From Hymenobacter daecheongensis DSM 21074 (GTDB taxonomy: Bacteria; Bacteroidota; Bacteroidia; Cytophagales; Hymenobacteraceae): a stretch of DNA of 64,000 nucleotides. The stretch is taken from the NCBI RefSeq assembly GCF_900141805.1, contig NZ_FQYN01000003.1, positions 496,001 through 560,000 on the forward strand, given 5' to 3'. Positions within the stretch are counted from its first letter, which is position 1; each line of letters begins with the position of its first letter. The position numbers were made by a program, and so were the translations under genes. Below the pieces are notes generated by a model, which worked only from the letters and a program-made list of their open reading frames with translations, did no database searches and was not told where the DNA came from. Shown one piece after another: positions 7,905 to 16,783 of this stretch.

Positions 7905-8603
7905 TTATTTGGCAGGCTCCTTGGCCGATTCCTTACCGGCTGCCTCACCCAGATAATGGCGCACCACCAGGGCAATGGAGGCGTACGAATCGTCGAGTAC
8001 GGCCAGGGCTTCCTGCGGATTCATCCAGCGCACTTCTTCGATGTACTCTTCGGCCTGGGGCTTCATGAGTGAATCGTCGAGGCAGCGCATAATGTACCAG
8101 TTCGTTTTTTTCAGGATTTTGTTGCCGTTGTAGGCGTAGGAGTGCCAGGTGCTGGGCAGCTTGTCGCCCAGCTCAATCTTGATGTTGCACTCCTCCTCCA
8201 CTTCGCGCAGCGAGCCAATGGCCGGATCTTCGTCCTTCTTGAGCTTGCCCTTGGGCAAATCCCACTTGCCCAGGCGGTAAATCATCAGAATCAGCCCGTC
8301 TTTCACCACCAGCCCGCCCGCGGCCTTCACAATGCGGAACTGATCTTTGAGGTGCAGGATGAGGCGCGGCTTCTTGCGGGCCAGCATGGTCAGCGACTTC
8401 AGCTTTTTGAGCTTCTTCACCTCCATCAGGCGCAGCAGCCGGTCCACGAATACGTCCGTCACGTCGCGCACCAGCACATCGCCGATCAGGTCTTTGGACG
8501 TAAACTCGTCCTCGGCGCTTAGCACCAGGTCGTAGCGGTGCTTGTACACTTTGTCGCTGGTCTTCTTGATGATCAGCGGTATATCGTTGATGAACACATT
8601 CAT
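7905..8603 (-). CDS. Nudix hydrolase with N-terminal extension
   Basis: 232 residues starting MNVFINDIPLIIKK. An alpha/beta N-terminal region of about 105 residues is followed by a Nudix domain: KWDLPKGKLKKDEDP, then REVEEEC. The box reads GX5EX7REVEEECNI, so the usual glycine near the end is replaced by Asn (EECNI instead of EExGU), while all metal-binding acids are kept. It may hydrolyse a nucleotide derivative, possibly a diphosphoinositol-like or diadenosine substrate, but this cannot be decided. A lysine-rich C-terminal tail (KESAKEPAK) ends the protein. Confidence 0.85.
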   Translation of the reverse strand: MNVFINDIPLIIKKTSDKVYKHRYDLVLSAEDEFTSKDLIGDVLVRDVTDVFVDRLLRLMEVKKLKKLKSLTMLARKKPRLILHLKDQFRIVKAAGGLVVKDGLILMIYRLGKWDLPKGKLKKDEDPAIGSLREVEEECNIKIELGDKLPSTWHSYAYNGNKILKKTNWYIMRCLDDSLMKPQAEEYIEEVRWMNPQEALAVLDDSYASIALVVRHYLGEAAGKESAKEPAK

Positions 8604-8794
8604 CGCAGGGTAATCAGGAGGGGCAAATGGAAGAAACCTGTGCCGGGGCACGCCGCAAAACACAATATAAATATTGGCAAACGGAAATCGGCAGAAGACG
8701 GGCAAGATACGGGATGTAGCCGGTTCCGTTGCCGGTTTAAGCTGAACGATATATTTTAAAGCCAGCGAACGGGCCCCTAGCCCGCGCGGCCCGC

Positions 8795-8802
8795 TACCTT
8801 TG
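8795..8802 (+). promoter_or_regulatory. -7 promoter box TACCTTTG, near-leaderless
   Basis: Exact TAnnTTTG match 7 bp before the ATG of the phosphoesterase gene. Confidence 0.6.
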
Positions 8803-8809
8803 CCCGAAT

Positions 8810-9316
8810 ATGAAAAAAATCGGCCTGCTTTCCGATACCCACGGCTACCTCGACGACCGGATTCTGCACCACCTGCGCGGCTGCGACGAAATCTGGCACG
8901 CCGGCGACTTCGGCACTGCCGCCGTAGCCGAGCAGTTGGCCCAGGTAGCGCCTCTGCGCGGCGTATACGGCAACATCGATGGCCGCGACGTGCGCCTGAC
9001 CCAGCCCCTGGTGCAAAGCTTCGAGCTGGAGGGCCTGCGGGTGCTTATCACGCATATTGGCGGCTACCCTGGCCACTACGCCCCCGCCGCCCGCCCGCTG
9101 CTGATGCAGGAGCGCCCCGGTCTGTTCATCACCGGCCACTCCCACATTCTGAAAGTGATGCCCGACCCGAAGCTGCACCTGCTGCACCTCAACCCCGGTG
9201 CCGCCGGCCGCCACGGCTTCCACCAGGTGCGCACGCTGCTGCGCTTCGAGATAGAAAATGGCAAGGTGCAGCAGCTGCAGGCCATTGAGCTGGGGCTGCG
9301 GGGTGGGGAAAGGTGA
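8810..9316 (+). CDS. YfcE/MJ0936-type metallophosphoesterase
   Basis: A 168-residue calcineurin-like phosphoesterase. The metal-binding blocks appear in order: SDTHG (8-12), HAGDF (30-34), GNID (53-56), THIGG and GHSH, giving a complete dinuclear centre. Small enzymes of this type hydrolyse phosphodiesters in the cytoplasm; the physiological substrate is unknown. The start is fixed by the -7 box 7 bp upstream. The 3' end runs directly into a nested repeat and a shared terminator with the convergent gene at 9612. Confidence 0.9.
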   Translation: MKKIGLLSDTHGYLDDRILHHLRGCDEIWHAGDFGTAAVAEQLAQVAPLRGVYGNIDGRDVRLTQPLVQSFELEGLRVLITHIGGYPGHYAPAARPLLMQERPGLFITGHSHILKVMPDPKLHLLHLNPGAAGRHGFHQVRTLLRFEIENGKVQQLQAIELGLRGGER

Positions 9317-9530
9317 AGTTGTGAAATTGTGAATCGGCTGTCATCCTGAGCAAAGCGAAGGACCTTCCTCGTAATTTACTGCAAACCTCTTTCAACGCAC
9401 AAAGCCCTTGACCATGCAAATGGTAAAAGGGCTTCACTCGTTTTAAAAGGCTTGTCGCTTAACCGAGGAAGGTCCTTCGCAAGCTCAGGATGACAGAACG
9501 ATTCACAATTCCACCTTTCACAACTCCACA
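9313..9530. repeat. Family B element B2 (9339-9496) nested in GTGAAATTGTGAA outer arms
   Basis: Outer arms (9313-9334 and about 9501-9530) read GTGAAGTTGTGAAATTGTGAA and its approximate inverse. Inside lies a family B copy whose left arm has the GAGCAAAGCGAAGG variant and whose right arm has the GCAAGCTC variant, so these arms mismatch in the middle. An inner hairpin (AAAGCCCTT...AAGGGCTT) is kept. Confidence 0.8.
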
Positions 9531-9534
9531 AACC

Positions 9535-9572
9535 AAAAAAGCGCCTCTCCCAGCCGGGAGAGGCGCTTTTTT
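9535..9572. terminator. Bidirectional Rho-independent terminator
   Basis: Perfect stem GCGCCTCTCC/GGGAGAGGCGC flanked by A6 and T6, between the convergent genes ending at 9316 and 9612. Confidence 0.9.
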
Positions 9573-9611
9573 GATTCTATCTGAAGCCAACCGACTCGGA
9601 TGGCAAGCTAT

Positions 9612-9935
9612 TTAGAGGGCAATTTCCGGCTTGGGATGCTCGCCTTCCTGACCGTCTTCGTTTACGGGCTTGGTTACGGCCTCCGCCTCATCGAAGGCAG
9701 CGGCGTTGTCCTTGGCAGTGTTGGCGTCAGCCTGCTTTTGCGAGCGGGCGGCGGCTTTCTCAGCCTTGGTTTCAGATGGGGCGGGGGCAGCACCGCCGTT
9801 GAAGCTGGCCTTCAGCTCTTCAATATCCACGTTCTTCAGAACGGGCGTGAGGAGCAGTTGCTTGATGATGCGCTGCTTGTTGTTGGCGCGCGCAATGTTC
9901 TTGCGATGCTTGCGCTTCAGTCGGGTGACACTCAT
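9612..9935 (-). CDS. Conserved small basic-N-terminus protein, unknown function
   Basis: 107 residues. The first 45 are highly basic and helical (MSVTRLKRKHRKNIARANNK), the kind of segment that binds nucleic acid or ribosomes; the C-terminal half is an acidic/alanine-rich, probably disordered tail. I do not recognise the family by name. The gene is well supported: it has a -7 box TACTTTTG on the minus strand at 9971-9978, ends at a strong shared terminator, and its codon use matches neighbours. It may be a nucleoid or ribosome-associated protein, an inference from charge alone. Confidence 0.7.
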   Translation of the reverse strand: MSVTRLKRKHRKNIARANNKQRIIKQLLLTPVLKNVDIEELKASFNGGAAPAPSETKAEKAAARSQKQADANTAKDNAAAFDEAEAVTKPVNEDGQEGEHPKPEIAL

Positions 9936-9970
9936 ATCCGGGTCGGTTAAGTCTTTTTGTAAAGGAGGGG

Positions 9971-9978
9971 CAAAAGTA
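9971..9978 (-). promoter_or_regulatory. -7 box TACTTTTG
   Basis: Matches TAnnTTTG 35 bp upstream of the small basic protein. A divergent TATTTTTG at 9984-9991 could serve the threonine aldolase gene on the other strand. Confidence 0.5.
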
Positions 9979-10050
9979 AGTCTTATTTTTGAAACCCAAA
10001 ATAGTCCTGCCGTCTTCCTTACCTTCCCGCTCCCTTAAGTGCCCCCAGTT

Positions 10051-11082
10051 ATGTCAGAACCCCTGATTGATTTACGCTCCGATACCGTTACCCGGCCCAC
10101 GCCGGCCATGTTGGAGGCCATGTTCCGCGCCCCCGTCGGCGACGACGTGTATGAGGAAGACCCCACCGTGCGGGCCCTGGAGCAGGAAGCTGCCGCTCGT
10201 TTCGGGCTCGAAGCCGGCCTGTTCTGCCCCTCCGGCACCATGACCAACCAGATTGCCATCAAGGCCCACACCGAGCCGCTGAGCGAGGTCGTCTGCGAGC
10301 AGACTTCGCACATTTACCTCTGGGAAGTGGGCGGTATTGCGTTCCACTCCGGGGCTTCGGTGGCGCTGCTGCCCGGCGAGCGGGGCCGCCTCACGGCCCC
10401 GCAGGTGGAGGCCGCCATCCGGCCCGTCAATGTACACTACCCCATTACCAGCCTCATTTCGCTCGAAAACACCCACAACCGCGGCGGCGGCAGCTGCTAC
10501 GAGCTGGCCGAAATCGAAGCCATTGCCGAAGTAGCCCGCCGCCACCAGATTCCGCTGCACCTCGATGGGGCCCGCATTTTCAACGCGCTGGTGGCCACCG
10601 GCCAGGAATCCACGGAATACGGCCGGCTGTTCGACTCCATTTCGGTGTGTCTGTCGAAAGGGCTGGGGGCGCCGGTGGGCTCGGTGCTGCTGGGCAGCCG
10701 GGCGTTCATTCAGAAAACCAAGCGCATCCGCAAGGTGATGGGCGGCGGCATGCGCCAGGCCGGCTACCTGGCCGCCGCCGGCCTGTATGCGCTGCAGCAC
10801 AACGTGGAGCGCCTCGCCGACGACCACCGCCGCGCCCGGCAGTTGGCCGCCACGCTGGCCGCGCAGCCCTACGTCGATTTTGTGCTGCCCGCCGATACCA
10901 ACCTGGTTATTTTCCGCCTCCGCGACGAGATGCCAGCCGCGCAGTTTCTGGCCCGGCTGGAAGCCCAGGGCATCAAAGCCTCCGCCTTCGGCCCGCAGAT
11001 GATCCGCTTCGTGACGCACCTCGACGTGGATGATGCCATGATCGGGCGCATTGAGGCGGCGCTGGCTGCCGTGCGGAGCTAG
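10051..11082 (+). CDS. ltaE: Low-specificity L-threonine aldolase
   Basis: 343 residues of a PLP fold-type I enzyme cleaving L-threonine/allo-threonine to glycine and acetaldehyde. The N-terminal signature LIDLRSDTVTRPT and YEEDPTV, the PLP-contacting LDGARIFN (171-178) and the Schiff-base Lys203 (SVCLSKGLGAPVGS) are all present. Start ATG 10051 (MSEPLIDL) fits the family; a GTG four codons earlier is less likely. It is followed 27 bp later by a DNA glycosylase gene, perhaps co-transcribed without functional link. Confidence 0.95.
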   Translation: MSEPLIDLRSDTVTRPTPAMLEAMFRAPVGDDVYEEDPTVRALEQEAAARFGLEAGLFCPSGTMTNQIAIKAHTEPLSEVVCEQTSHIYLWEVGGIAFHSGASVALLPGERGRLTAPQVEAAIRPVNVHYPITSLISLENTHNRGGGSCYELAEIEAIAEVARRHQIPLHLDGARIFNALVATGQESTEYGRLFDSISVCLSKGLGAPVGSVLLGSRAFIQKTKRIRKVMGGGMRQAGYLAAAGLYALQHNVERLADDHRRARQLAATLAAQPYVDFVLPADTNLVIFRLRDEMPAAQFLARLEAQGIKASAFGPQMIRFVTHLDVDDAMIGRIEAALAAVRS

Positions 11083-11109
11083 GCTTCTATTTCTTCCAAA
11101 ACCGGCCCC

Positions 11110-11742
11110 ATGCCTGCTCCTCTCCCACTTCCTGACCCGTATACCGCGGCCCGGCACCACTTGAGCCAGGCCGATCCGGTGCTGGCGGCCATTATGGCCA
11201 CGGGCCGGCCGGTAGAGCCCTCAGCACACGAAGACCTCTACCTGGCGCTGCTCCGCGCCATCGTCAGCCAGCAGATTTCGACCAAGGCGGCGGCAGCCAT
11301 CTGGCGGCGGGTGCAGGCGCTGTTTCCACCCGATGGCTACCCTGAGCCGGCCGCCCTGCTGGCCCTTACCGAGGATGATCTGCGCACGGCCGGCATCTCG
11401 CGCCAGAAAGCCGGCTACCTGCACGACATTGCCCGCTTTGCCCAGCGCGACCAGCTCGACCACGCCCACCTCAGCCAGCTCTCCGAAGACGCTTTCACCC
11501 AGCATCTTACCCAGATAAAAGGCGTCGGCCGCTGGACGGCCCAAATGCTGCAAATGTTCAGCCTGGACCAGCCCGACGTGTTTCCCGAAGGCGACCTGGG
11601 CATTCAGAACGCCATGCGCCGGCACTACGGCCTCGAAGAAACCGGCCGCGCCCTGCTGCGCCGTATGACGGAAATAGCCGAATCTTGGCGCCCTTATCGC
11701 ACCATCGCCAGCAAATACCTCTGGCAGTCGCTGGATGGCTGA
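11110..11742 (+). CDS. DNA-3-methyladenine glycosylase II (AlkA/HhH-GPD family)
   Basis: 210 residues, with the helix-hairpin-helix GPD fold: LLRAIVSQQIST (48-59), hairpin IKGVGRWTAQ (136-145) and the catalytic Asp162 in FPEGDLGIQ. It excises alkylated purines from DNA. It lacks the N-terminal TBP-like domain of E. coli AlkA, as do many short bacterial members. The Asp, HhH glycines and the tryptophan after them are intact, so it should be active. Confidence 0.92.
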   Translation: MPAPLPLPDPYTAARHHLSQADPVLAAIMATGRPVEPSAHEDLYLALLRAIVSQQISTKAAAAIWRRVQALFPPDGYPEPAALLALTEDDLRTAGISRQKAGYLHDIARFAQRDQLDHAHLSQLSEDAFTQHLTQIKGVGRWTAQMLQMFSLDQPDVFPEGDLGIQNAMRRHYGLEETGRALLRRMTEIAESWRPYRTIASKYLWQSLDG

Positions 11743-11744
11743 GT

Positions 11745-11830
11745 TGTTGGTTATTTAGTTGTCAGTCCATAGTATTTCGAAGAACGAACTGACAACTGAC
11801 AACCAGCAACTGACAACTAATAACAACTAG
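11745..11830. repeat. Family I inverted repeat with repeated AACTGACAACT units
   Basis: TTATTTAGTTGTCAGT on the left is inverted as AACTGACAACTAATAA on the right. Between and within the arms the unit AACTGACAAC occurs several times, so several alternative foldings exist. It lies tail-to-tail between the glycosylase gene and the zinc-ribbon gene. Confidence 0.75.
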
Positions 11831-12111
11831 CGGTAGGGCTCCGGCACGTAGGCCAACTGGGGCTCGGGCTGCCAGTCGGCGGGGCGTAGCTTGGGGTAAA
11901 ACCACGCGGCCCCGCTTTGCAGCCAGTTCAGGCGGTAGCGGCGCACGCTGGCGGGCGTATAGTCGTCGTAGCCGAACTCGGCACCGCAGCACTCGCAGAT
12001 GGTATAGTCGGGCGTGCGGTCGTCCAGGCCCCACGGCGATTCTTCATAATCCAGGCCGCAGACGCGGCAATGCCAGATAGTCATTGTTTGATAAGCTTCC
12101 AGTGTTTCCAT
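11827..12111 (-). CDS. Small CxxC/CxxC zinc-ribbon protein
   Basis: 94 residues with two metal-type knuckles, CRVCG (15-19) and CECCG (39-43), separated by ESPWGLDDRTPDYTI, and a C-terminal part RYRLNWLQSGAAWFYPKLRP. I recall widely scattered bacterial small proteins with this layout (CxxCG, ESPWG, ICxCCGxEFGY, WxxxGxxWFxPxxxP) and no established function. A Zn2+-binding rubredoxin-like fold is inferred. Start could be ATG 12111 or the internal ATG at 12084 nearer the first knuckle. Its 3' end overlaps a repeat. Confidence 0.65.
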   Translation of the reverse strand: METLEAYQTMTIWHCRVCGLDYEESPWGLDDRTPDYTICECCGAEFGYDDYTPASVRRYRLNWLQSGAAWFYPKLRPADWQPEPQLAYVPEPYR

Positions 12112-12152
12112 AATCGAATTAAGTTTAATTACCGCTGCGCAAATGCCGCTGG

Positions 12153-13073
12153 CTAACGCACCTTGCGGCGCTTTACTAGGTAGGCATACAGCACTTTGTC
12201 AAACGGCTCGCGGATATCGACGGGCACGAAATCAATCTTGAACTGGCCGCAGCGGAGTGCCAGCTCGTGCTCATACTTCTGCATGGCCGCGCGGTATTGC
12301 TCCCGCACCTGCCCCGGCTGCAGCTTGATCTGCTCGCCGGTTTCCGCGTCTTCAAACAGGTAGGGCCGCTCGGCAAACTCGAAATCCGCCTCCGTGGCGC
12401 GGTCCATGATGTGAAACAGCAGCACCTCGTGGTGCTGGTGGCGCAGGTGCTGCAGGGCCGCCAGACTTTGGGTCTGCTCTTCGGGGCTACGGCCCAGCAT
12501 ATCCGAAAACAGCACCACCAGCGAGCGTTTGGGAATTTGCTGGGCAATTTGGTGGATGACGCCGGCCACATCGGTGGTGGCGCGGCGCGGCGCGGGCGGG
12601 CGCTCCAGCAGCTGCTGGAGCGTGAGCAGCAGCGTGTGGCGGTGGGCCGTGGTAGAGCGCACCGGCGTTTGCAGCTCCACCTGGTCGGCGAAGGTGACGA
12701 GGCCCACCGCGTCGCGCTGCTTCTGCAGCAGCGTGGTGAGGGCCGCCGCGCACAGCACGGCAAAGCGCAGCTTGTCGTGGCCGGGGGCGGGGTAGTACAT
12801 GCTGGGGCTTACATCCAGCAGCAGGTGGCAGCGCAGGTTGGTTTCCTCCTCGTAGCGCTTCACGAAGAGCTTATCGGTGCGGGCAAACACCTTCCAGTCG
12901 AGGTGGCGGGTGCTCTCGCCGGGGTTGTAGAGGCGATGCTCCGAAAACTCCACCGAAAAGCCGTGGTAGGGCGACTGGTGCAGGCCCGTGATAAAGCCTT
13001 CGACCAGCTGGCGGGCCAGAAACTCCAGGTTCTCAAACGAGCGAACGGCAGCCAGATCGAGCGGTTGGGCCAT
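12153..13073 (-). CDS. DUF58 protein with vWA-like domain
   Basis: 306 residues. The N-terminus (FITGLHQSPYHGFSVEF, then YNPGESTRHLDWKVFART) is the DUF58 core, and the middle is a von Willebrand A-like fold with a complete MIDAS DVSPSM (87-92). In Bacteroidota, this family usually accompanies a MoxR ATPase and Bat proteins in a membrane/aerotolerance locus; here neither neighbour is a Bat or MoxR gene, so it is a detached copy. No signal peptide, so cytoplasmic. Function unknown beyond MoxR-partner inference. Confidence 0.88.
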   Translation of the reverse strand: MAQPLDLAAVRSFENLEFLARQLVEGFITGLHQSPYHGFSVEFSEHRLYNPGESTRHLDWKVFARTDKLFVKRYEEETNLRCHLLLDVSPSMYYPAPGHDKLRFAVLCAAALTTLLQKQRDAVGLVTFADQVELQTPVRSTTAHRHTLLLTLQQLLERPPAPRRATTDVAGVIHQIAQQIPKRSLVVLFSDMLGRSPEEQTQSLAALQHLRHQHHEVLLFHIMDRATEADFEFAERPYLFEDAETGEQIKLQPGQVREQYRAAMQKYEHELALRCGQFKIDFVPVDIREPFDKVLYAYLVKRRKVR

Positions 13074-13341
13074 GCGTCAGATACCAGAAAAAATGAATAC
13101 AAGCCCGCGCCGTTGGGACGGAACCGGCCAGCTAAACGATAGAATTGACAGGCAAAACCAGCCGCCGGAAAACAGCCCGATTTCGGACGGCGCGCTGCCA
13201 GTATAATTAGCCCACCGTCTAACAAATATAGTCAGGCCGGGGGCAAAAAAATGAGACCTTAAAATTTTTATATCTGATTGGAACGGTTTACTTTAGCAGG
13301 CAATTCAATCATCTTGGAATAACTCAACCATTTGAAGGCCC
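13074..13341. other. Intergenic region between divergent DUF58 and PUR genes
   Basis: 268 bp with no gene. The 13255-13300 part is AT-rich and contains TACTTTAG at 13289-13296, a poor TAnnTTTG match that may drive the PUR gene with a leader of about 45 nt. Confidence 0.4.
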
Positions 13342-13701
13342 GTGGAAGACCGTCACGATCAGGAAGAAATTTACTCCCAACGCATTAAAGCTGGCAAGCG
13401 CACGTACTTTTTCGACGTGAAAGCAACGCGCGGCCAGGACTACTATCTTACCATCACGGAAAGCAAGCGTAAGCTGCGTGATGACGACACTTTCTCGTAC
13501 GAGAAACACAAAATATTCCTGTACAAGGAAGACTTCATCAAGTTCGTAGATGCCCTGCAGGATGCTGTGGAATATGTGCGCGAAGAGCTGCTGAGCGAAG
13601 AGGAAGTAGCCGAGTTGGACCGCCCCCGCGTGCCCTACGACGACCAGCCTTATAACGGCAACGGTCATGTGAACGGCAACGTGAGCGACGACAACTACTA
13701 A
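13342..13701 (+). CDS. PUR family DNA/RNA-binding protein (DUF3276)
   Basis: 119 residues starting at GTG 13342. A PUR repeat is clear: IYSQRIKAGKRTYFFDVK, then DYYLTITESKR and HKIFLYKEDF, the whirly-like fold that binds purine-rich single strands. The C-terminal 30 residues are a disordered Asn/Gly tail (YNGNGHVNGNVSDDNY). These proteins are universal in Bacteroidota and thought to be nucleic acid binding; their exact role is not established. No ATG is available upstream of the conserved region, so GTG is accepted. Confidence 0.92.
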   Translation: MEDRHDQEEIYSQRIKAGKRTYFFDVKATRGQDYYLTITESKRKLRDDDTFSYEKHKIFLYKEDFIKFVDALQDAVEYVREELLSEEEVAELDRPRVPYDDQPYNGNGHVNGNVSDDNY

Positions 13702-13857
13702 CCCGCCTCGCCTAGCGAAAACAACCCCTACTTTTCTCCCTCTGCTCTTTCTCAATGTTGTGCGCGGCACGCTCTGGTTTCAGGCCAGGGCGTGCCGCTG
13801 CCGTTTTCTCCCGGCGCGAAGCTTGGCAGAACTGCTGTTTTCCCCAAAAATCGGCCG

Positions 13858-13865
13858 TACCTTTG
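13858..13865 (+). promoter_or_regulatory. -7 promoter box TACCTTTG of ychF
   Basis: Perfect motif 61 bp before the ATG. The resulting leader contains tandem CTCACCATTTCAC units (13897-13924) of the family F repeat arm. Confidence 0.55.
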
Positions 13866-13885
13866 CCCCTCGAATTGCGCCACTA

Positions 13886-13925
13886 GGTCGCAACTCACCA
13901 TTTCACCAACTCACCATTTCACTAT
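13886..13925. repeat. Single arm of family F repeat (CTCACCATTTCAC units)
   Basis: Two near-tandem copies of CTCACCATTTCAC directly upstream of ychF. The matching inverse arm is absent here, unlike at 33890 and 51584, so this is a solo or decayed element sitting in the 5' leader. Confidence 0.6.
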
Positions 13926-13926
13926 T

Positions 13927-15027
13927 ATGGGTCTCCGCTGCGGAATCGTCGGTTTGCCGAACGTGGGTAAGTCCACGCTGTTCAACGCCCTTTCGAACGC
14001 CAAGGCCGAATCGGCCAACTATCCGTTCTGCACCATTGAGCCCAACGTGGGCGTGATTACCGTGCCCGACGAGCGGCTCCAGATTCTGGAGGCGCTGGTG
14101 AACCCCAAGCGGGTGCTGCCTACTATCATCGAGTTCGTCGACATTGCCGGCTTGGTGAAAGGGGCTTCGAAGGGTGAAGGCCTGGGCAACAAGTTTCTGG
14201 CCAACATCCGGGAAGTGGATGCCATCATTCACGTGGTGCGCTGCTTTGATGACCCCAACATCGTGCACGTAGCCGGCGGCGTCGATCCGGTGTTTGATAA
14301 GGACGTGATTGACACCGAGCTGCAGCTCAAGGACCTGGAAAGCATTGACAAGAAGCTGCAGAAGTCGGAGCGCTCGGCGAAGGCGGGCGACGCGGCTGCC
14401 AAGAAGGAAGTGACGGTGCTGCAGCGCTTTAAGGCGGCGCTAGAAGCCGGTCAGAACGCCCGCGCCGTAGTGGCCGACGAGCTGGAACTGGAAGCCGTGG
14501 CCGATTTGCAGCTGCTCACCATCAAGCCCGTGATTTATGTGGCCAATGTGGATGAGGCCAGCATCAAGACCGACGGCAACCACCACGTGGCGGCCCTGCG
14601 CGAGCATGTGAAAGCGGAAGGAGCCGGCGTGGTGCTGGTTTCGGCTGCCATCGAGGAGCAGATTGCCGACATGGAAGACCCCGAGGAAAAGGAAATGTTC
14701 CTGGGCGAGTACGGCCTCACCGAGTCGGGCCTGAACAAGCTGATCCGGGCCAGCTACGAGCTGCTGAACCTGATTACCTACTTCACCGCCGGCGTGCAGG
14801 AAGTACGTGCCTGGACCATTCATAAGGGCGACAAGGCGCCCGCCGCCGCCGGCGTCATTCACTCCGACTTTGAGAAGGGCTTCATCCGCGCCGAAGTCAT
14901 TAAGCTGCCGGATTACCAAGAGTATAAGACCGAGGTAAAGATTAAGGAAGCCGGCAAGATGGCCGTGGAAGGCAAGGACTATGTGGTGCAGGATGGCGAC
15001 ATCATGCACTTCCGGTTTAATGTGTAA
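13927..15027 (+). CDS. ychF: Redox-regulated ATPase/GTPase YchF (OLA1)
   Basis: 366 residues, the family length. P-loop GLPNVGKS (9-16), switch [21 protein letters not shown], the NVDE in place of NKxD that favours ATP, a coiled-coil insert (about 130-180), and the C-terminal TGS domain ending [10 protein letters not shown]. YchF binds the ribosome/translation factors and hydrolyses ATP. Start ATG 13927 is the family start; longer frames run through the repeat. A terminator follows at 15074. Confidence 0.97.
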   Translation: MGLRCGIVGLPNVGKSTLFNALSNAKAESANYPFCTIEPNVGVITVPDERLQILEALVNPKRVLPTIIEFVDIAGLVKGASKGEGLGNKFLANIREVDAIIHVVRCFDDPNIVHVAGGVDPVFDKDVIDTELQLKDLESIDKKLQKSERSAKAGDAAAKKEVTVLQRFKAALEAGQNARAVVADELELEAVADLQLLTIKPVIYVANVDEASIKTDGNHHVAALREHVKAEGAGVVLVSAAIEEQIADMEDPEEKEMFLGEYGLTESGLNKLIRASYELLNLITYFTAGVQEVRAWTIHKGDKAPAAAGVIHSDFEKGFIRAEVIKLPDYQEYKTEVKIKEAGKMAVEGKDYVVQDGDIMHFRFNV

Positions 15028-15073
15028 AGCTACCTAGTCCCCATCTTTTTTTGGTACTTCAAAGGTTTGGGGC

Positions 15074-15115
15074 AAACGTAAAAAGGCCACCTGTGCAGGT
15101 GGCCTTTTTACGTTT
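15074..15115. terminator. Bidirectional terminator between ychF and M48 gene
   Basis: Stem AAAAAGGCCACCTG/CAGGTGGCCTTTTT with A/T flanks serves the convergent genes on either side. Confidence 0.9.
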
Positions 15116-15141
15116 ATGGCTCTGGACCCAGCTTTGGGTAG

Positions 15142-16602
15142 CTACTGCCCTACTACTTTAAACAGCTGCCCAGTGGTTAGCTTATCACTAAGCTGCATTC
15201 CGTTCAGAATGGCCATTTCTTCGCGGCGGGCGCTGGGCACGCCGTTGGCGGCCAAGGCCGAGGCCAGCGTCTGGCCGGCTTTGGCGGTTTTGATGCGGAT
15301 GCGCTCGGGCTGGCGGTTTAGTTTGCTGGCTTCCGTGAGGCGGGCGAAGCCTTGGGCGGTGCGCTGGAACTGCGGCGCGTAGGTATCGAAGGTGGAGGGC
15401 GCAGTGAGCCCCACCAAGGCGTAAATGGACTGCCCGTCCTGGATTAGGTAGGTGAGCGTGCGGGCCGTGACGCCCTGCTGCCCCTGCTGATCCTGCCCGA
15501 TTTGGTCGCCCTGGATGGCGATGGCGGGGAAGCTGTTGATGGTGGTGCGGCTGGCCTGCGGCGACTGCAGATTCAGCTGCTTGGCCAGGGCCTCGGCGGC
15601 GGCATCGAGGGAGCCCCCGCCGGCGGGCACCAGTACGATAACGGCTTTGCCATTAGGCTCGGCCATCTGAAACTGCGACGGGGAGTTCTGCGACTTCCAG
15701 CCCGCGGGAATTGGGAAGCGGAATTTCAGGTCGGGGTGGTAGAACACGCCGCCTTCCACGTAGCCCTCGCGCGGGTTGTCGCCGTAGGCCAGGCCGTCGA
15801 TAAGGCGCAGGTACTGGTCGCGGTTCACGGCTAGCTGACGGCCGGCCTGCTGCTCAGCCTGCACGGCCATCTTTTTCACGTTCTGGTAGCGGTCGGCGGA
15901 GTTGGGGTGCGACGACAGGAACGTGGGAATGGTGGCGGCCCCGCTGCTCTGCTGGGTGCGCTGCAGCGTCAGGAAGAAGTCGGCCATGGAGGCCGGGTCG
16001 TAACCAATTTTAGAAGAATACTTCACGCCCAGCTGATCGGACTCATTCTCGTCGTCGCGGCCATATTTGAGCAGGCCCAGCCCCACCACCTGCGAGGCCG
16101 GCTGAGCCAGGGAAGCCACGCGCTTGGAAAGGATGGAGCCCAACAGAATAGCGCCGTTGGCAATGGTGGAGCGGGTTTGCTGCTTCTGGCCATGCCGGGC
16201 CGTAATGTGGCCTATTTCATGCCCCAGTACGCCGGAAAACTGCGCCTCATTGTTGAAATACGCCATAATGCCGCGAGTGAAGTACACATGGCCGTCGGGG
16301 GTGGCAAAGGCATTGATAATGGGCGAATCGACGATGGTGAAGCCTTTCACGTCGGCCGGGCGGTCGGAGGCGCGGCCCATCTGCATGCCTTTCTCATCGA
16401 TGAAGCGCTGCAGAGTGGGACTATTGAGCAACCCAAACTGAGCAATGACCTGCGGATCGGGCTGGGCACCCTGCACTGGTAGCGCAACAGTGGTTTTGGC
16501 TTTTTTAGGGGGTGCTTCCGCCAGAGGCGTCGCACTGGCCAGGGGCAAGAGCAGCAGCGCTAGCGCGCCGGTTTGCAAAGGACGAAAACGGGGAAAATTC
16601 AT
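15142..16602 (-). CDS. M48 family metalloprotease, exported, paralogue 1
   Basis: 486 residues starting MNFPRFRP with a Sec signal peptide (LALLLLPLASATPLA). The zinc site is HEIGH (128-132) with the downstream Glu in DENESDQLG. The N-terminal half is an Oma1/BepA-like M48 domain that includes INAFATPDGHVYFTRGI; the C-terminal half (about 270-486) is an unassigned domain ending in a LysM-like segment (AGQTLASALAANG). It probably acts as a periplasmic quality-control protease. It is in tandem with a paralogue at 16784, about 180 bp upstream on the same strand. Confidence 0.92.
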   Translation of the reverse strand: MNFPRFRPLQTGALALLLLPLASATPLAEAPPKKAKTTVALPVQGAQPDPQVIAQFGLLNSPTLQRFIDEKGMQMGRASDRPADVKGFTIVDSPIINAFATPDGHVYFTRGIMAYFNNEAQFSGVLGHEIGHITARHGQKQQTRSTIANGAILLGSILSKRVASLAQPASQVVGLGLLKYGRDDENESDQLGVKYSSKIGYDPASMADFFLTLQRTQQSSGAATIPTFLSSHPNSADRYQNVKKMAVQAEQQAGRQLAVNRDQYLRLIDGLAYGDNPREGYVEGGVFYHPDLKFRFPIPAGWKSQNSPSQFQMAEPNGKAVIVLVPAGGGSLDAAAEALAKQLNLQSPQASRTTINSFPAIAIQGDQIGQDQQGQQGVTARTLTYLIQDGQSIYALVGLTAPSTFDTYAPQFQRTAQGFARLTEASKLNRQPERIRIKTAKAGQTLASALAANGVPSARREEMAILNGMQLSDKLTTGQLFKVVGQ

Positions 16603-16783
16603 GGCAGTGGAAGGCGGCAGAAGCCACGTAGAATGAAAAGGATGAGCTTGCAACGGCCCGGCCCCTGGGCAGGTTGCACCTGGCTACGCCGAAGCCCGTG
16701 GGTAGCGGATGCCGGCCGGGCCGTGGGCAACAGTCCAAAAAACCGGCCAATCTGGCGTCAGAGCAATGCGCCGCATTTGGTTT

